A stretch of 64,000 nucleotides of DNA. Origin: Verrucomicrobiia bacterium. GTDB lineage: Bacteria; Verrucomicrobiota; Verrucomicrobiia; Palsa-1439. Shown one piece after another: positions 30,229 through 39,032 of the stretch. The DNA lies in the NCBI GenBank assembly GCA_022072455.1, contig JAJVHY010000015.1, positions 62,001 to 126,000 on the forward strand, given 5' to 3'. Below the pieces are notes generated by a model, which saw only the letters and a list, made by a program, of their open reading frames with translations, searched no databases and had not been told where the DNA came from. Positions within the stretch are counted from its first letter, which is position 1; every line of letters starts with the position of its first letter. Both the position numbers and the translations under genes were made by a program.

Positions 30229-31788
30229 ATGACATCTCCCAATTCACGCGCCGCCAATTACCTCCGCGGTTTGGGGACGGGGTACGTGCGGATGTTTGTG
30301 CAGGTCTTGGTGGGGTTGTGGTTGGTGCCGTTCACGTTGCAGTATCTGGACCGGGAACGGTTTGCGATTTTCAGTCTCACCTTGGGAATTTTGGGTTGGC
30401 TGGCGTTGTTGGATTTTGGGATTACCGGGGGGTTGCGGGTGCAGGCGGCACGGTTGACGGGGCGACCGAATCCCGATGAATTGAACCGGCTGGTCAGTAG
30501 TGCTTTTTTCACGCAGTGCGCAGTAGTGGTGGCGGTGTTGCTGGTGGGCAGCGGGATTGCGTTGGGTTTTTCACATTTTTTTGATGTGCGCCCGGACTTG
30601 TTTCATGAAGCACAGATTGTGTTTTTGATCGCCGTGGTGGGATCGGCTTTGTCGGTGGCCGGGCAGACATTTTCGGCGTTGTTGATCGCGCATCAACAGG
30701 TCCATGTGGACAATTTGATCGGTCTGTTGCTGATCGTCATTCGGACGGTGCTGACGGTGGTGTTGTTGAAATTGGGCTGGGGTCTGTATTCGCTGGCGGT
30801 GGCGCATGTGGCGGCGCGGTTGGTGACGGCCGTGTTGGCGGTCATCCGGAGTTACCGGGTGGTTCCGGGGTTGCAGATCCGGTACAGTCTCGCGTCGTGG
30901 GAATCGCTGCGGGGAATGACGAATTTGGGGATTTGGTTCACGTTGGGTTCGATTGCCGGGATCGCGATTGAATCGTTGGACAGTTTGGTCACCGCCAAAG
31001 TGGTGTCGGTGGCGACGGTGACGACGTTGGCGTTGACCAGCCGGCTGTATGAGTTTGTCGGCTCGTTGGTGTATGTGATTACCGAGACGGCGCGGCCGAT
31101 GTTGGGGCAGCTTTTTGGCGAGAACAAACTGGAGGACGCCCAGCGGACTTACCGGCATCTGGTCGCACTGTCCACGGGCTCGGCGGTGGTCTTTGCGTTG
31201 TCGGTCTGGACGGCGAACTGCGCATTTGTCACGCGGTGGGTGGGGGCGCAGAATTATGGCGGGTTGGTGGTGGATACGATCCTCGGTTTGAACCTGATCA
31301 TGCACATGTGGGTGATGCCGAATCGCGCGGTGTTGTCAGCGAATTTGGTGGTGCGCCCGCAGACGTTGGCGCGGTTGGTGGAAGGTGGGGTGAATCTGGG
31401 GTTGTCCATTTGGTTGGGGTCCTATTGGGGGCTGCGGGGGGTGTTGGTGGCGACGTTCATCAGTGGGATTCTGACGACGGTTTGGTATCTGCCCTACCTG
31501 ACGGCGCAACAGTTTCAATGTTCGTTCCAGAAGGTGTTTTGGAAGGACTCGGCTCCAATCCTGCTATTAGTGATTTGTTTGGTGCCTGTGGCCATTTTGG
31601 GCCGGTATTTGGCTACGCAACTGATGGGTTATACAGGCGCATTTGTTGGCATGGCCGTGACCGGCGCGGCGGGGCTGGCGTTAATGTGGGCGGTGGTCTG
31701 TGATGCATCGCTGCGGGCGCGGTTACCGGTGCGGAAACTGGTGGCGGAAAAGATTTTGCTCCCGTTGCGCGCTTGGGCAAGAAATTGA
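30229..31788 (+). CDS. Polysaccharide flippase (Wzx/MATE-like)
   Basis: A 519-residue integral membrane protein with about 12-14 hydrophobic helices, in the MVF/polysaccharide-transporter fold that flips lipid-linked sugar repeat units across the inner membrane. Typical features are the N-terminal NYLRGLGTGYVRMFVQVLVG helix, FAIFSLTLGILGWLALLDFG, and the middle SRLYEFVGSLVYVITETARPM. It is the first gene of a long same-strand series ending at 44535. No strong ribosome site is seen before ATG 30229. Codons end mainly in G, while the next gene uses C-ending codons. Confidence 0.88.
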   Translation: MTSPNSRAANYLRGLGTGYVRMFVQVLVGLWLVPFTLQYLDRERFAIFSLTLGILGWLALLDFGITGGLRVQAARLTGRPNPDELNRLVSSAFFTQCAVVVAVLLVGSGIALGFSHFFDVRPDLFHEAQIVFLIAVVGSALSVAGQTFSALLIAHQQVHVDNLIGLLLIVIRTVLTVVLLKLGWGLYSLAVAHVAARLVTAVLAVIRSYRVVPGLQIRYSLASWESLRGMTNLGIWFTLGSIAGIAIESLDSLVTAKVVSVATVTTLALTSRLYEFVGSLVYVITETARPMLGQLFGENKLEDAQRTYRHLVALSTGSAVVFALSVWTANCAFVTRWVGAQNYGGLVVDTILGLNLIMHMWVMPNRAVLSANLVVRPQTLARLVEGGVNLGLSIWLGSYWGLRGVLVATFISGILTTVWYLPYLTAQQFQCSFQKVFWKDSAPILLLVICLVPVAILGRYLATQLMGYTGAFVGMAVTGAAGLALMWAVVCDASLRARLPVRKLVAEKILLPLRAWARN

Positions 31789-31808
31789 AGTACAGGACGA
31801 AAACTGAC

Positions 31809-32813
31809 ATGAAACGGAAACAAATTTGTTCACTGGTGACCGGCGGCGCGGGCTTTATTGGCTCACACGTCGCTCGGCATTGCTTGAAGATGGGGCACCA
31901 AGTCGTGGTGCTCGACGATCTGAGCGGCGGGTTTCGCGACCATGTGCCGGCTGGCGTGAAATTCATCAAAGGTTCGATCACCGACCACAAACTGATTGAC
32001 CGGCTCTTCGAGCAGTACCGGTTCACCTACGTCTACCACTTGGCGGCGTACGCGGCGGAAGGCCTGTCGCACTTCATCCGCCGGTTCAACTACAACAACA
32101 ACCTCATCGGCAGCGTCAACCTCATCAACGCCTCCGTGCGCCACGAAGTGAAACGCTTCGTGTTCACCTCCTCGATTGCCGTCTACGGCGCCGGGCAGTT
32201 GCCGATGGACGAAGCGATGGTGCCGCAACCGGAAGACCCCTACGGCGTCAGCAAATACGCCGTGGAACTCGATCTCCGCGCCGCCCACGAAATGTTCGGC
32301 TTGGATTACATCATCTTCCGGCCACACAACGTCTACGGCGAAAACCAGAACATCGGCGACAAATACCGGAACGTCATCGGCATTTTCATGAACCAAATCA
32401 TGCAGGGCCAACCACTCTCCGTTTTTGGCGACGGCACCCAGACGCGCGCGTTCAGCTACATTGACGACGTCGCACCGCATATCGCCCGCAGCGTCAAAAT
32501 TCCCGCGGCCACCAATCAAGTCATCAACATCGGTGCCGACACACCGTACACCGTCAACGAGCTTACACGCGTCGTCGCCGAAACGTTTGGCGTCACCGCA
32601 CAGGTCACTCATTTGCCGGCCCGCAACGAAGTCGCGCACGCCTACTCGACCCACGCGAAAGCCCACCGGATTTTCGGCAGCGACAAGAGCGTGCCGTTGG
32701 CGACCGGTATCGCCCGCATGGCGAAGTGGGCGCAAAAAGTTGGCGCGCGCCGCAGCCCGAAGTTCAAGAACATTGAAATCCTGAAAAATCTGCCGCCCAG
32801 CTGGACCAAGTAA
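31809..32813 (+). CDS. NAD-dependent sugar-nucleotide epimerase/dehydratase (extended SDR, GalE-like)
   Basis: A 334-residue extended short-chain dehydrogenase. The NAD-binding TGGAGFIGSH is at residues 11-20, and the catalytic YGVSK is at residues 145-149 with an upstream TSSIAVYG. FRPHNVYGENQN and DGTQTRAFSYIDDV are typical of UDP-hexose 4-epimerases and related enzymes. The ATG at 31809 is preferred over an upstream in-frame start at 31773 inside the flippase gene because AGGA precedes it and the nucleotide-binding fold starts immediately. It probably makes an activated sugar for the glycosyltransferases downstream; the exact sugar cannot be told. Confidence 0.92.
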   Translation: MKRKQICSLVTGGAGFIGSHVARHCLKMGHQVVVLDDLSGGFRDHVPAGVKFIKGSITDHKLIDRLFEQYRFTYVYHLAAYAAEGLSHFIRRFNYNNNLIGSVNLINASVRHEVKRFVFTSSIAVYGAGQLPMDEAMVPQPEDPYGVSKYAVELDLRAAHEMFGLDYIIFRPHNVYGENQNIGDKYRNVIGIFMNQIMQGQPLSVFGDGTQTRAFSYIDDVAPHIARSVKIPAATNQVINIGADTPYTVNELTRVVAETFGVTAQVTHLPARNEVAHAYSTHAKAHRIFGSDKSVPLATGIARMAKWAQKVGARRSPKFKNIEILKNLPPSWTK

Positions 32814-33914
32814 ATGACTCCATCCGCGCGACCGTGGCGCATCCGGTGCCTGTTCCGCGATCAACTGGCGCACATCCAGCCAGTCGAGGCGGCACTGGCC
32901 GGGCGCGCCGAATTTCAATACGATGCCGACTGGGATCCAGCCAAAATCACGGGCGACCTTGTCGTCTGCATCAACGAATATCACTACGACGTCATCCGTT
33001 GTCTCGACGCCGCCCGAGCCGCCGGCATCCCGACCTTGACGTTGCAAGACGGCATCCTGGAATGGCGGTGCCAATACGACAACCCGCTCTTCGGCGCCGC
33101 GCCGCAACACCAGCCGGTGCTCGCTGATAAAATCGCCTGCCTCGGCGCGCAGAGTGCCCGGCAAATCGCCGCTTGGGGTAATGCCGGCAAAACCGAGATC
33201 ACCGGTATGCCGCGCCTTGATCAATTGCTCCAACGTCCGCGCGTGCCGGTCCGCCAGCCGGCCACGCGGCTCTTGGTCATGACCGCCAAAAATCCCGGTT
33301 TCACCGAAGCCCAGCGCGAAATCACGATCACCTCCTTGCGCGATTTGAAGCGGTACCTCGACACGCGCGCCGATCTGCAAGTTCAATGGCGCGTCAGCAA
33401 GAGTGTGGCGGACTCGCTGGGCGTGGCCAACCAACTTCAGGAAGTCGCGACCGGCGAATTGGCCGCCCAAGTCGAACAAGCCGATGCCGTGATCTCGACG
33501 TTGAGCACGGCAATGCTCGAAGCGATGCTCCTCGGCCGGCCGGTGGCTGCGCTCGATTATCACAACGTCCCGCGCTTTGTCCCGACCGCGTGGACGATCA
33601 CCGCCAAGGAACACATCGCGCCGGTGGTGGATGAGATCCTCCGTCCGCCGGCCACGAAACTGACGTTCCAAAACGATTGCCTCCACGATTGCCTGCGATT
33701 GGACGGCCCCGCGGCTCCGCGCGTGGCGGCATTGATCGAAGCGATGATTGCGCGCCAGCCGGTCAATCTCCCGGTACCCGCAAAGTCCGCGGCGACCATT
33801 GACCCGCGGCTGCTGCGCGCTGAAAACGAAATTGAGCGGCTCAAAGCGCAACTCGCGGAACGCCCGGTCGCGAAGCGGTTGCTGACGAAACTGCGCCGGG
33901 CCGCGAAGAAATGA
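32814..33914 (+). CDS. Capsule/surface-carbohydrate protein with GT-B-like fold and C-terminal coiled coil
   Basis: A 366-residue protein starting directly on the base after the epimerase stop. It has alternating strand/helix segments (GDLVVCINEYHYDVI, PTLTLQDGILEWR, KTEITGMPRLDQLL) and an EQADAVISTLSTAMLEAMLLGRPVAAL-like segment that matches the UDP-binding half of GT-B proteins such as capsular polysaccharide and CDP-glycerol transferases. The last 35 residues form a charged helix (ENEIERLKAQLAERP) likely to be a coiled coil. I do not recognise an exact family. From position, it likely adds or handles a sugar or phosphate unit in the surface polymer. Confidence 0.65.
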   Translation: MTPSARPWRIRCLFRDQLAHIQPVEAALAGRAEFQYDADWDPAKITGDLVVCINEYHYDVIRCLDAARAAGIPTLTLQDGILEWRCQYDNPLFGAAPQHQPVLADKIACLGAQSARQIAAWGNAGKTEITGMPRLDQLLQRPRVPVRQPATRLLVMTAKNPGFTEAQREITITSLRDLKRYLDTRADLQVQWRVSKSVADSLGVANQLQEVATGELAAQVEQADAVISTLSTAMLEAMLLGRPVAALDYHNVPRFVPTAWTITAKEHIAPVVDEILRPPATKLTFQNDCLHDCLRLDGPAAPRVAALIEAMIARQPVNLPVPAKSAATIDPRLLRAENEIERLKAQLAERPVAKRLLTKLRRAAKK

Positions 33915-33918
33915 AGCC

Positions 33919-34965
33919 ATGGCCAAACGCTTACTAGGATTTACGCAAAGCAGTTTCGATCCGGCCGCGCGGTTCCGGTTCATTCAACTCATCCCGCATC
34001 TCCGGCAAGCGGGCTGGGAAGTCGCCCACCGGCCCAACCGGCCCGACCGGCAATGGAACAGTCCACTCCGGCCGGCCGTGCTACGCGGACTGCATTACCG
34101 GGCGGGGCGGGTGTTGATGCGGTACAACCGCGGGCGCGATGTCAGTGAGGCTGGGCAGTATGACGTGGTGTTCGTGAACCGCGATCTGGCCGGGCCGGGG
34201 TTGACGCTCGAAAAACGGCTTCACCGGAACAACCCGCACTTCGTTTACGATTTCGACGACGCGATATTTGTCGGCCCGAACGAAGCCGCCGTGGCGTGGA
34301 TGTGCAAAAACGCCGCTTGGGTGACTCCCGGCAACGAATACCTCGCCGCGTTCGCCCGGCAACACACCGACAAGATGACGATTATTCCGACGATCATTGA
34401 TACGGACACCTACGAGCCACCAGCCAGCGCGAACGGCGGGCCGGTGCGTGTCGGGTGGAGTGGTTCCGATCAATCCATTCACGCTACGTTGGTGCCGAAT
34501 CTGGAGATGCTCCGGGAATTGCAGACACAGGTGGATTTTGAATTGGTTGTCATCACCAACACCGAGCCGAAACTGCCGGTCAACGGCCTGCGCTGGCGGT
34601 TCATTCCCTGGCGTGCGGACGACGAACGGAAGTTGGGCACACTCCTCGACATCGGAATCATGCCGCTCAAGGACGACACGTTCCAACGCGGTAAATGCGC
34701 GCTGAAAATTTTGCAATACATGGCGGCCGGTTTGCCGGCGGTGGCTTCGCCGGTCGGCGTCAATGCGGACGTCGTGTTGCCGGAGCGGACGGGGTATTTG
34801 GTGCGGACGAAGGCCGAGTGGCACGCAGCGCTCGCGACGTTGATTCGCGATGCCGGGTTGCGGGCGCGGTTGGGGCAAGCGGGCCGTGAACGCTGCGTGG
34901 CGGAGTATTCCGTGCGCCGGTGGTTGCCGACGTTGCTCGAAATCTTCACCAAGGTGGCGCGGTGA
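33919..34965 (+). CDS. Glycosyltransferase, GT4-like
   Basis: A 348-residue GT-B glycosyltransferase. The N-terminal acceptor domain begins LLGFTQSSFDPAARFRF; VYDFDDAIF and VTPGNEYLAAFA are typical of this group; the C-terminal donor domain has VGWSGSDQSIHATL, DIGIMPLKDDTFQRGKCALK and QYMAAGLPAVASPVGVN, with the usual Lys and acidic-loop pattern. It starts 4 bases after the previous gene, and its stop overlaps the next start (TGATG). It likely transfers one sugar to the growing lipid-linked unit on the cytoplasmic side. Confidence 0.88.
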   Translation: MAKRLLGFTQSSFDPAARFRFIQLIPHLRQAGWEVAHRPNRPDRQWNSPLRPAVLRGLHYRAGRVLMRYNRGRDVSEAGQYDVVFVNRDLAGPGLTLEKRLHRNNPHFVYDFDDAIFVGPNEAAVAWMCKNAAWVTPGNEYLAAFARQHTDKMTIIPTIIDTDTYEPPASANGGPVRVGWSGSDQSIHATLVPNLEMLRELQTQVDFELVVITNTEPKLPVNGLRWRFIPWRADDERKLGTLLDIGIMPLKDDTFQRGKCALKILQYMAAGLPAVASPVGVNADVVLPERTGYLVRTKAEWHAALATLIRDAGLRARLGQAGRERCVAEYSVRRWLPTLLEIFTKVAR

Positions 34966-36011
34966 TGCAACGGCTGACCGGGTGGCGCGCGCCGGCAACT
35001 GACGAACGCGGGTTGCCGGATTGCACGCTGGTGGTGCCGACGTGGAAACGGCCGGTGCCGATGGCGGAGTTGGTGCGGGCGTTGGCGCAGTTGCCGGATC
35101 CGCCGGCGGAAGTGGTCGTGGTGGACGGCTCACCGGACACGGCGACCAGTGACGCGTTGCGGGCGGTGACCGGGCTGCCGTTTGAGTTGAAATACATCCG
35201 CAGTCCGGTCGGCTTGACCCGGCAACGCAACGTGGGCGTGGATGCGAGCACGCGGGAGTTCATCTTTTTTCTCGATGACGATTGTTTCCCGGAGCCGGAG
35301 TATTTCCGGCGGCTCCGGCAGATTTTTCTCGATGACCGGGCGGGACGGATCGGTGCGGTGCGCGGGTTTTTGATCAATGGCGTGAACTTGCCGGTGGGGG
35401 CGATGTGGGAATGGCGGGCGCGGTTGGGGATTTGCGGACGCGAACCCGGCAAGTATTATCCCACCGGCATGACTTGGACTTGGAACGGGACGAAGCCGTT
35501 TGCCGGAACGCGGCCGATTGATGTGTTGGCCGGCGGGGCAGTGGCGTACCGGCGGGCGGTGTTTGCGAAGCACCGGTTTTCAGAATTCTTTGCCGGGTAT
35601 TCGTCGGGGGAAGATTTGGAATTTTCCCGGCGGATGGCGGCGGATTGGGAGTTGGTCGCGAGCGGCGAGGCGCGGGTGGATCACCGGCACGCGGCGGGGG
35701 GGCGACCCGGTGGGTTTGAGTTTGGACGGATGGCGATGCGCAACCGGTATTTCATCTGGCGCCGTCATTCACCGCAAGCCGGCATTGGGGCGTGGTGGAA
35801 GGTGAAGTTGGATGAGATGCTGATTCTGGGCCGGGAACTCGGCAATGTAATCCGCGGCCCGGCGCGAGGCGCGGCGGTCGCGCGGTTTTTGGGGCGGATT
35901 TGGGGCAGCGCGGAGTGTGTGGTGCGGCCGCCCCGGTACGAGGAACCGCCGGCGCGGCGGGAGTATGAATTTGATTTGGCGGACTCATGCAAACCAGTCT
36001 CCACCCGGTAA
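34965..36011 (+). CDS. Glycosyltransferase family 2
   Basis: A 348-residue GT-A enzyme. The N-terminal nucleotide-sugar domain shows CTLVVPTWKRPVPMAELV, VVVVDGSPD, SPVGLTRQRNVGV and the metal-binding FFLDDDCFPEPEYF near residues 99-112. A later FAGYSSGEDLEFSRRM segment holds the acceptor/catalytic Asp-Glu region. The start is ATG at 34965, which shares one base with the previous stop; the adjacent GTG at 34962 is less likely. The end overlaps the following membrane protein by 25 bases, a longer overlap than at the other joints. Confidence 0.9.
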   Translation: MQRLTGWRAPATDERGLPDCTLVVPTWKRPVPMAELVRALAQLPDPPAEVVVVDGSPDTATSDALRAVTGLPFELKYIRSPVGLTRQRNVGVDASTREFIFFLDDDCFPEPEYFRRLRQIFLDDRAGRIGAVRGFLINGVNLPVGAMWEWRARLGICGREPGKYYPTGMTWTWNGTKPFAGTRPIDVLAGGAVAYRRAVFAKHRFSEFFAGYSSGEDLEFSRRMAADWELVASGEARVDHRHAAGGRPGGFEFGRMAMRNRYFIWRRHSPQAGIGAWWKVKLDEMLILGRELGNVIRGPARGAAVARFLGRIWGSAECVVRPPRYEEPPARREYEFDLADSCKPVSTR

Positions 36012-37372
36012 GTGACGTGGCGTTGTCCAGCCCGGTCGCGCCGGCGTTTAACCAGCGCGCGGTGATGGCGTGGGTGGCAGCGTGTGCCTTGCCGGCGATG
36101 GCGCTGTTTTCAGTGGGGCGCGCGTCGTTGGCCGGGTATTGTTTCTGGGCGGTGTTGGGACTGGCACTGGTGGTGTTGGCGGCGCGTGGGCGGGGGGATG
36201 AGTTGTTGTGTCTGGCGTTGGCGGTGATGCCGGTGATCAATTTGTTGCGGGACTATGCGTTTTACAACGTCATCATTGTGATGCTGGTGGTGATTTTTCT
36301 GTATTGGCTGGTGGTGGATCGCGCGACGCTGGGGCGGATTTGGGGGAGTTATCCGCTGGCGTGGGTGTTGGTGGCGTGGACGGTGGTTTATTACGTTTTC
36401 AGTTTTTTGTTCACGGGACAGTACTCGCGGAATTTGCGGTTGTTGGAGTTGAGTCTGACGGTGTTGGGGATGTTGTTGATTGGGCGGCAGCGGCGAATGT
36501 TGCTGACGATGTTGGCGGGGTTTTGTTTGGCGGCGGTTTTGGTGAGCCTGGCATTTTTGGCGCAGGCGCCGGCGGCGACGGCGGGCCGGTTGGGGATGCT
36601 GGTGGTCGAGGATCGGAGTTTGGGAAACCCGGTTCAATTGGGGATGCCATTGGCATTGAGCTGGCTGGTGTTGGTGGTGGACCGCGGGCAGTGGTCGTTG
36701 TGGGGGCGGACAAAAATCTGGCGGTGGGTGCTGGCGGCGATCGTGTTCGTGGCGCTGGCGTTGACGACGTCGCGTGTGTCGTGGGCAGTGGCGGTGATCG
36801 GCGTGCTGGTGAGTTTTCTGGCTGGGTCGCGGCAGCGGTGGCAAATCTTGACGGTCGGGTTGGTGGTGGCGGCGGGCATTCAGTTGTTGTTGCTGAGTCC
36901 GTATGGTGAAGGGTTTGAGCGGGGCTTGACGCGGACCTTCAGCAGCAGCCGGAGCATGGCCAATCGGACGAGTGGCCGGTCGGACCAATGGCAGGTGTCG
37001 TACCGGGCGGTGATGGAATCACCGGGAGCGATGGTGTATGGACACGGGCCGGGGTTGGGGCCGGAGGTTTATGCGCGGGTGTCGGCGGAGACTCCGGATG
37101 TCCGGTATGCGGTGGGCGAACGGGTGGCGTTGCATTCACTGTTCATGCAAGTGGTGGTGGAGAGCGGATTGGTGGGCTTGGGGTTGGTTGTGATTTGGTT
37201 GATTGTGGCGGGAGTGAATGTTGTGCGCTGGACGCGGCGCGAGAAAATGATTTTTCCATTGGTGTGTTTTGTTGGGTACGGGCTGGTCGTGGTGACGGTG
37301 TCGGGCAATGATACGACCTCGGCCATGTTTCTAGGGCTGGGGTTGTTGACGAGCAGTCGGAGGCAACCATGA
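35987..37372 (+). CDS. O-antigen ligase/polymerase-like membrane protein
   Basis: A 461-residue integral membrane protein with about 10-12 hydrophobic helices and one large extracytoplasmic loop between about residues 310 and 385, the layout of the Wzy/WaaL (O-antigen ligase) superfamily. The loop contains RTSGRSDQWQVSYRAVMES and GHGPGLGPEVYARV, and then HSLFMQVVVESGLVGL; these Arg, Gly-rich and His features fit the Wzy_C region. It would polymerise the repeat units or attach the polymer. The coding strand is very G- and T-rich, giving mostly GTG, TTG and GCG codons. Confidence 0.82.
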   Translation: MQTSLHPVSDVALSSPVAPAFNQRAVMAWVAACALPAMALFSVGRASLAGYCFWAVLGLALVVLAARGRGDELLCLALAVMPVINLLRDYAFYNVIIVMLVVIFLYWLVVDRATLGRIWGSYPLAWVLVAWTVVYYVFSFLFTGQYSRNLRLLELSLTVLGMLLIGRQRRMLLTMLAGFCLAAVLVSLAFLAQAPAATAGRLGMLVVEDRSLGNPVQLGMPLALSWLVLVVDRGQWSLWGRTKIWRWVLAAIVFVALALTTSRVSWAVAVIGVLVSFLAGSRQRWQILTVGLVVAAGIQLLLLSPYGEGFERGLTRTFSSSRSMANRTSGRSDQWQVSYRAVMESPGAMVYGHGPGLGPEVYARVSAETPDVRYAVGERVALHSLFMQVVVESGLVGLGLVVIWLIVAGVNVVRWTRREKMIFPLVCFVGYGLVVVTVSGNDTTSAMFLGLGLLTSSRRQP

Positions 37373-37932
37373 GTTGGCGCGCGGATTTTGGGCGGGATGT
37401 GGCAGCGTACCGGCGGGCGAGCGGGGGCGGGACGCTGAAGTTGATTTTATTGGAGCAAGGGTTGTGGGCGTTGCTGGAATACCGGTTGGCGGTGGCGGTG
37501 TACCGGAGTGGTTGGCCGAAGATCATCAAGTGGCCGGTGCACGTGGTGTTGACGTTGTGGCACAAGCTGATTGAGATGGCGACCGGGATCAGTTTGCCGT
37601 GCACGGTGACGGCGGGGCCGGGGTTGTATTTGCCGCATGGCGGGTTGCGGGTCGTGAATGCCGGGGTGGTGCTCGGCGCGGATTGTGTCATCAGCCAAGG
37701 CGTGACCATCGGTGTGTCGGGTCGGGGTGAGCGGCGTGGGGTGCCGCGGGTTGGGGACCGGGTTTATTTTGGCGTGAACGTAGTGGTCGTCGGCAAAATC
37801 GTGGTGGGGGATGATGTGTTGATCGGGGCCAATTCGTTGGTGAACCGGGATGTGCCGGCGCATTGCACGGTGATGGGCGTGCCGGCGGTGGTGGTGAACC
37901 AAAAAGGCTCGGAAGGATATATCGCGTCATGA
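37369..37932 (+). CDS. Serine acetyltransferase-like hexapeptide-repeat acyltransferase
   Basis: A 187-residue protein ending in a left-handed beta-helix of hexapeptide repeats (PHGGLRVVNAGVVLGADCVI, GDRVYFGVNVVVVGKIVVGD, IGANSLVNRDVPAHCTVMGV). The N-terminal helical part is like that of CysE and of the colanic acid acetyltransferase WcaB. In this setting it most likely acetylates a sugar of the surface polymer and does not make O-acetylserine for cysteine synthesis. The starts and stops at both ends overlap the neighbours by 4 bases (ATGA). Confidence 0.85.
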   Translation: MSWRADFGRDVAAYRRASGGGTLKLILLEQGLWALLEYRLAVAVYRSGWPKIIKWPVHVVLTLWHKLIEMATGISLPCTVTAGPGLYLPHGGLRVVNAGVVLGADCVISQGVTIGVSGRGERRGVPRVGDRVYFGVNVVVVGKIVVGDDVLIGANSLVNRDVPAHCTVMGVPAVVVNQKGSEGYIAS

Positions 37933-39032
37933 AATTGTTGATCGTGGCGCGGATGCCGCATTACCGGCGGGACGGGCGGTGGCATGCGTTGGGGCCGTAT
38001 GCGCGGGAGATTGATATTTGGGCGGATCTTTTTCCAGAAGTAGTGATTGCCGGGTCGGTGAGCGATGAACCGATGCCGGCGGATTGTGTGCCGTTTTCAC
38101 GACCGAATATTTCAGTGGTGCCGGTCAGCGATGGGACGGGGCGGTGGGCGCAGTTGGTGCGCTTGCCGGTAATGATCGCGCAGTTGGGCCGGTACCTGTG
38201 GCGGGCGGACGCGGCGCATGTGCGGTGTCCGTGTGATTTGGGATTGTTGGGCGTGGTGTTGGCACCGTTGTTTTGCCGGCGGCGTTACGCGAAATATGCG
38301 GCGCAATGGCCGGGCTTTCCCGGCGAGGCGTTGGCCTGGCGTTGGCAGCGGGCGATTTTGCGGTCGCGCTGGTGGAACGCGCCGGTCACGGTTTACGGCG
38401 AGTGGCCGAATCAGCCGGCGCATGTGGTGCCGTTTTTTACGTCGGTGATGACTGAGGAACAGGTCTCGCGCGCGCGGGTGGCGTCCGCCGGCAAGAAGTT
38501 GGGGAAGGTGCCGCGGGTGTTGTTTGTGGGGCGGTTGACGAAGTCGAAGAACGTGGACGTTTTGCTCGATGCGCTCGCGGGAGTGACCGGCGTGGAAGCC
38601 GTGATCGTGGGCGATGGGCCGGAGCGGGCGGCGCTGGAAGAGCAGGCGGAGCGGTTGAAACTGGGGAGCCGGGTGCGGTTTGTCGGCGGGGTCGCGTTTG
38701 AGCAGGTGCTGGATTTTTATGAGCAGGCGGATGTGTTGGTGCTGGCTTCGAATTCCGAGGGGTGGCCGAAGGCGCTGGCGGAGGGGATGGCGTTTGGGTT
38801 GGTATGCATCGGGTCCGATCGCGGTTTGATTCCGACGATGTTGAGCGGAGGGCGGGGTTTGGTGGTGCCGCCGGGCGATGTGCCGGCCTTGACGGCGGCG
38901 TTGCAGAAAATCGTGGCGAACCGGGCGGACAGCGAGGCGATGGGGCAACGGGCGGCGGCGTGGTCGCAGCAACATTCACTGGAAGGTCTGCGGGAGGCGT
39001 TGCGGAAATTATTGGAGGAGCGCTGGGCATGA
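37929..39032 (+). CDS. Glycosyltransferase, GT4
   Basis: A 367-residue GT-B glycosyltransferase. The donor domain has VLFVGRLTKSKNVDVLLDAL, AVIVGDGPERAALEEQAERL, VRFVGGVAFEQVLDFYEQAD, and the E-x7-E pattern in SNSEGWPKALAEGMAFGLV. The ATG at 37929 is inside the preceding stop; the open frame extends upstream to 37863 but overlaps the acyltransferase. The N-terminal part has several cysteines (RCPCDLG, LFCRRR). It is the first of four consecutive GT4 genes. Confidence 0.92.
   Translation: MKLLIVARMPHYRRDGRWHALGPYAREIDIWADLFPEVVIAGSVSDEPMPADCVPFSRPNISVVPVSDGTGRWAQLVRLPVMIAQLGRYLWRADAAHVRCPCDLGLLGVVLAPLFCRRRYAKYAAQWPGFPGEALAWRWQRAILRSRWWNAPVTVYGEWPNQPAHVVPFFTSVMTEEQVSRARVASAGKKLGKVPRVLFVGRLTKSKNVDVLLDALAGVTGVEAVIVGDGPERAALEEQAERLKLGSRVRFVGGVAFEQVLDFYEQADVLVLASNSEGWPKALAEGMAFGLVCIGSDRGLIPTMLSGGRGLVVPPGDVPALTAALQKIVANRADSEAMGQRAAAWSQQHSLEGLREALRKLLEERWA

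Noticed and set aside
31863-33983. A 706-codon minus-strand frame opposite the epimerase and the next gene
   Set aside because: Both + strand genes have clear protein features. The antisense frame has no start context and no domain.
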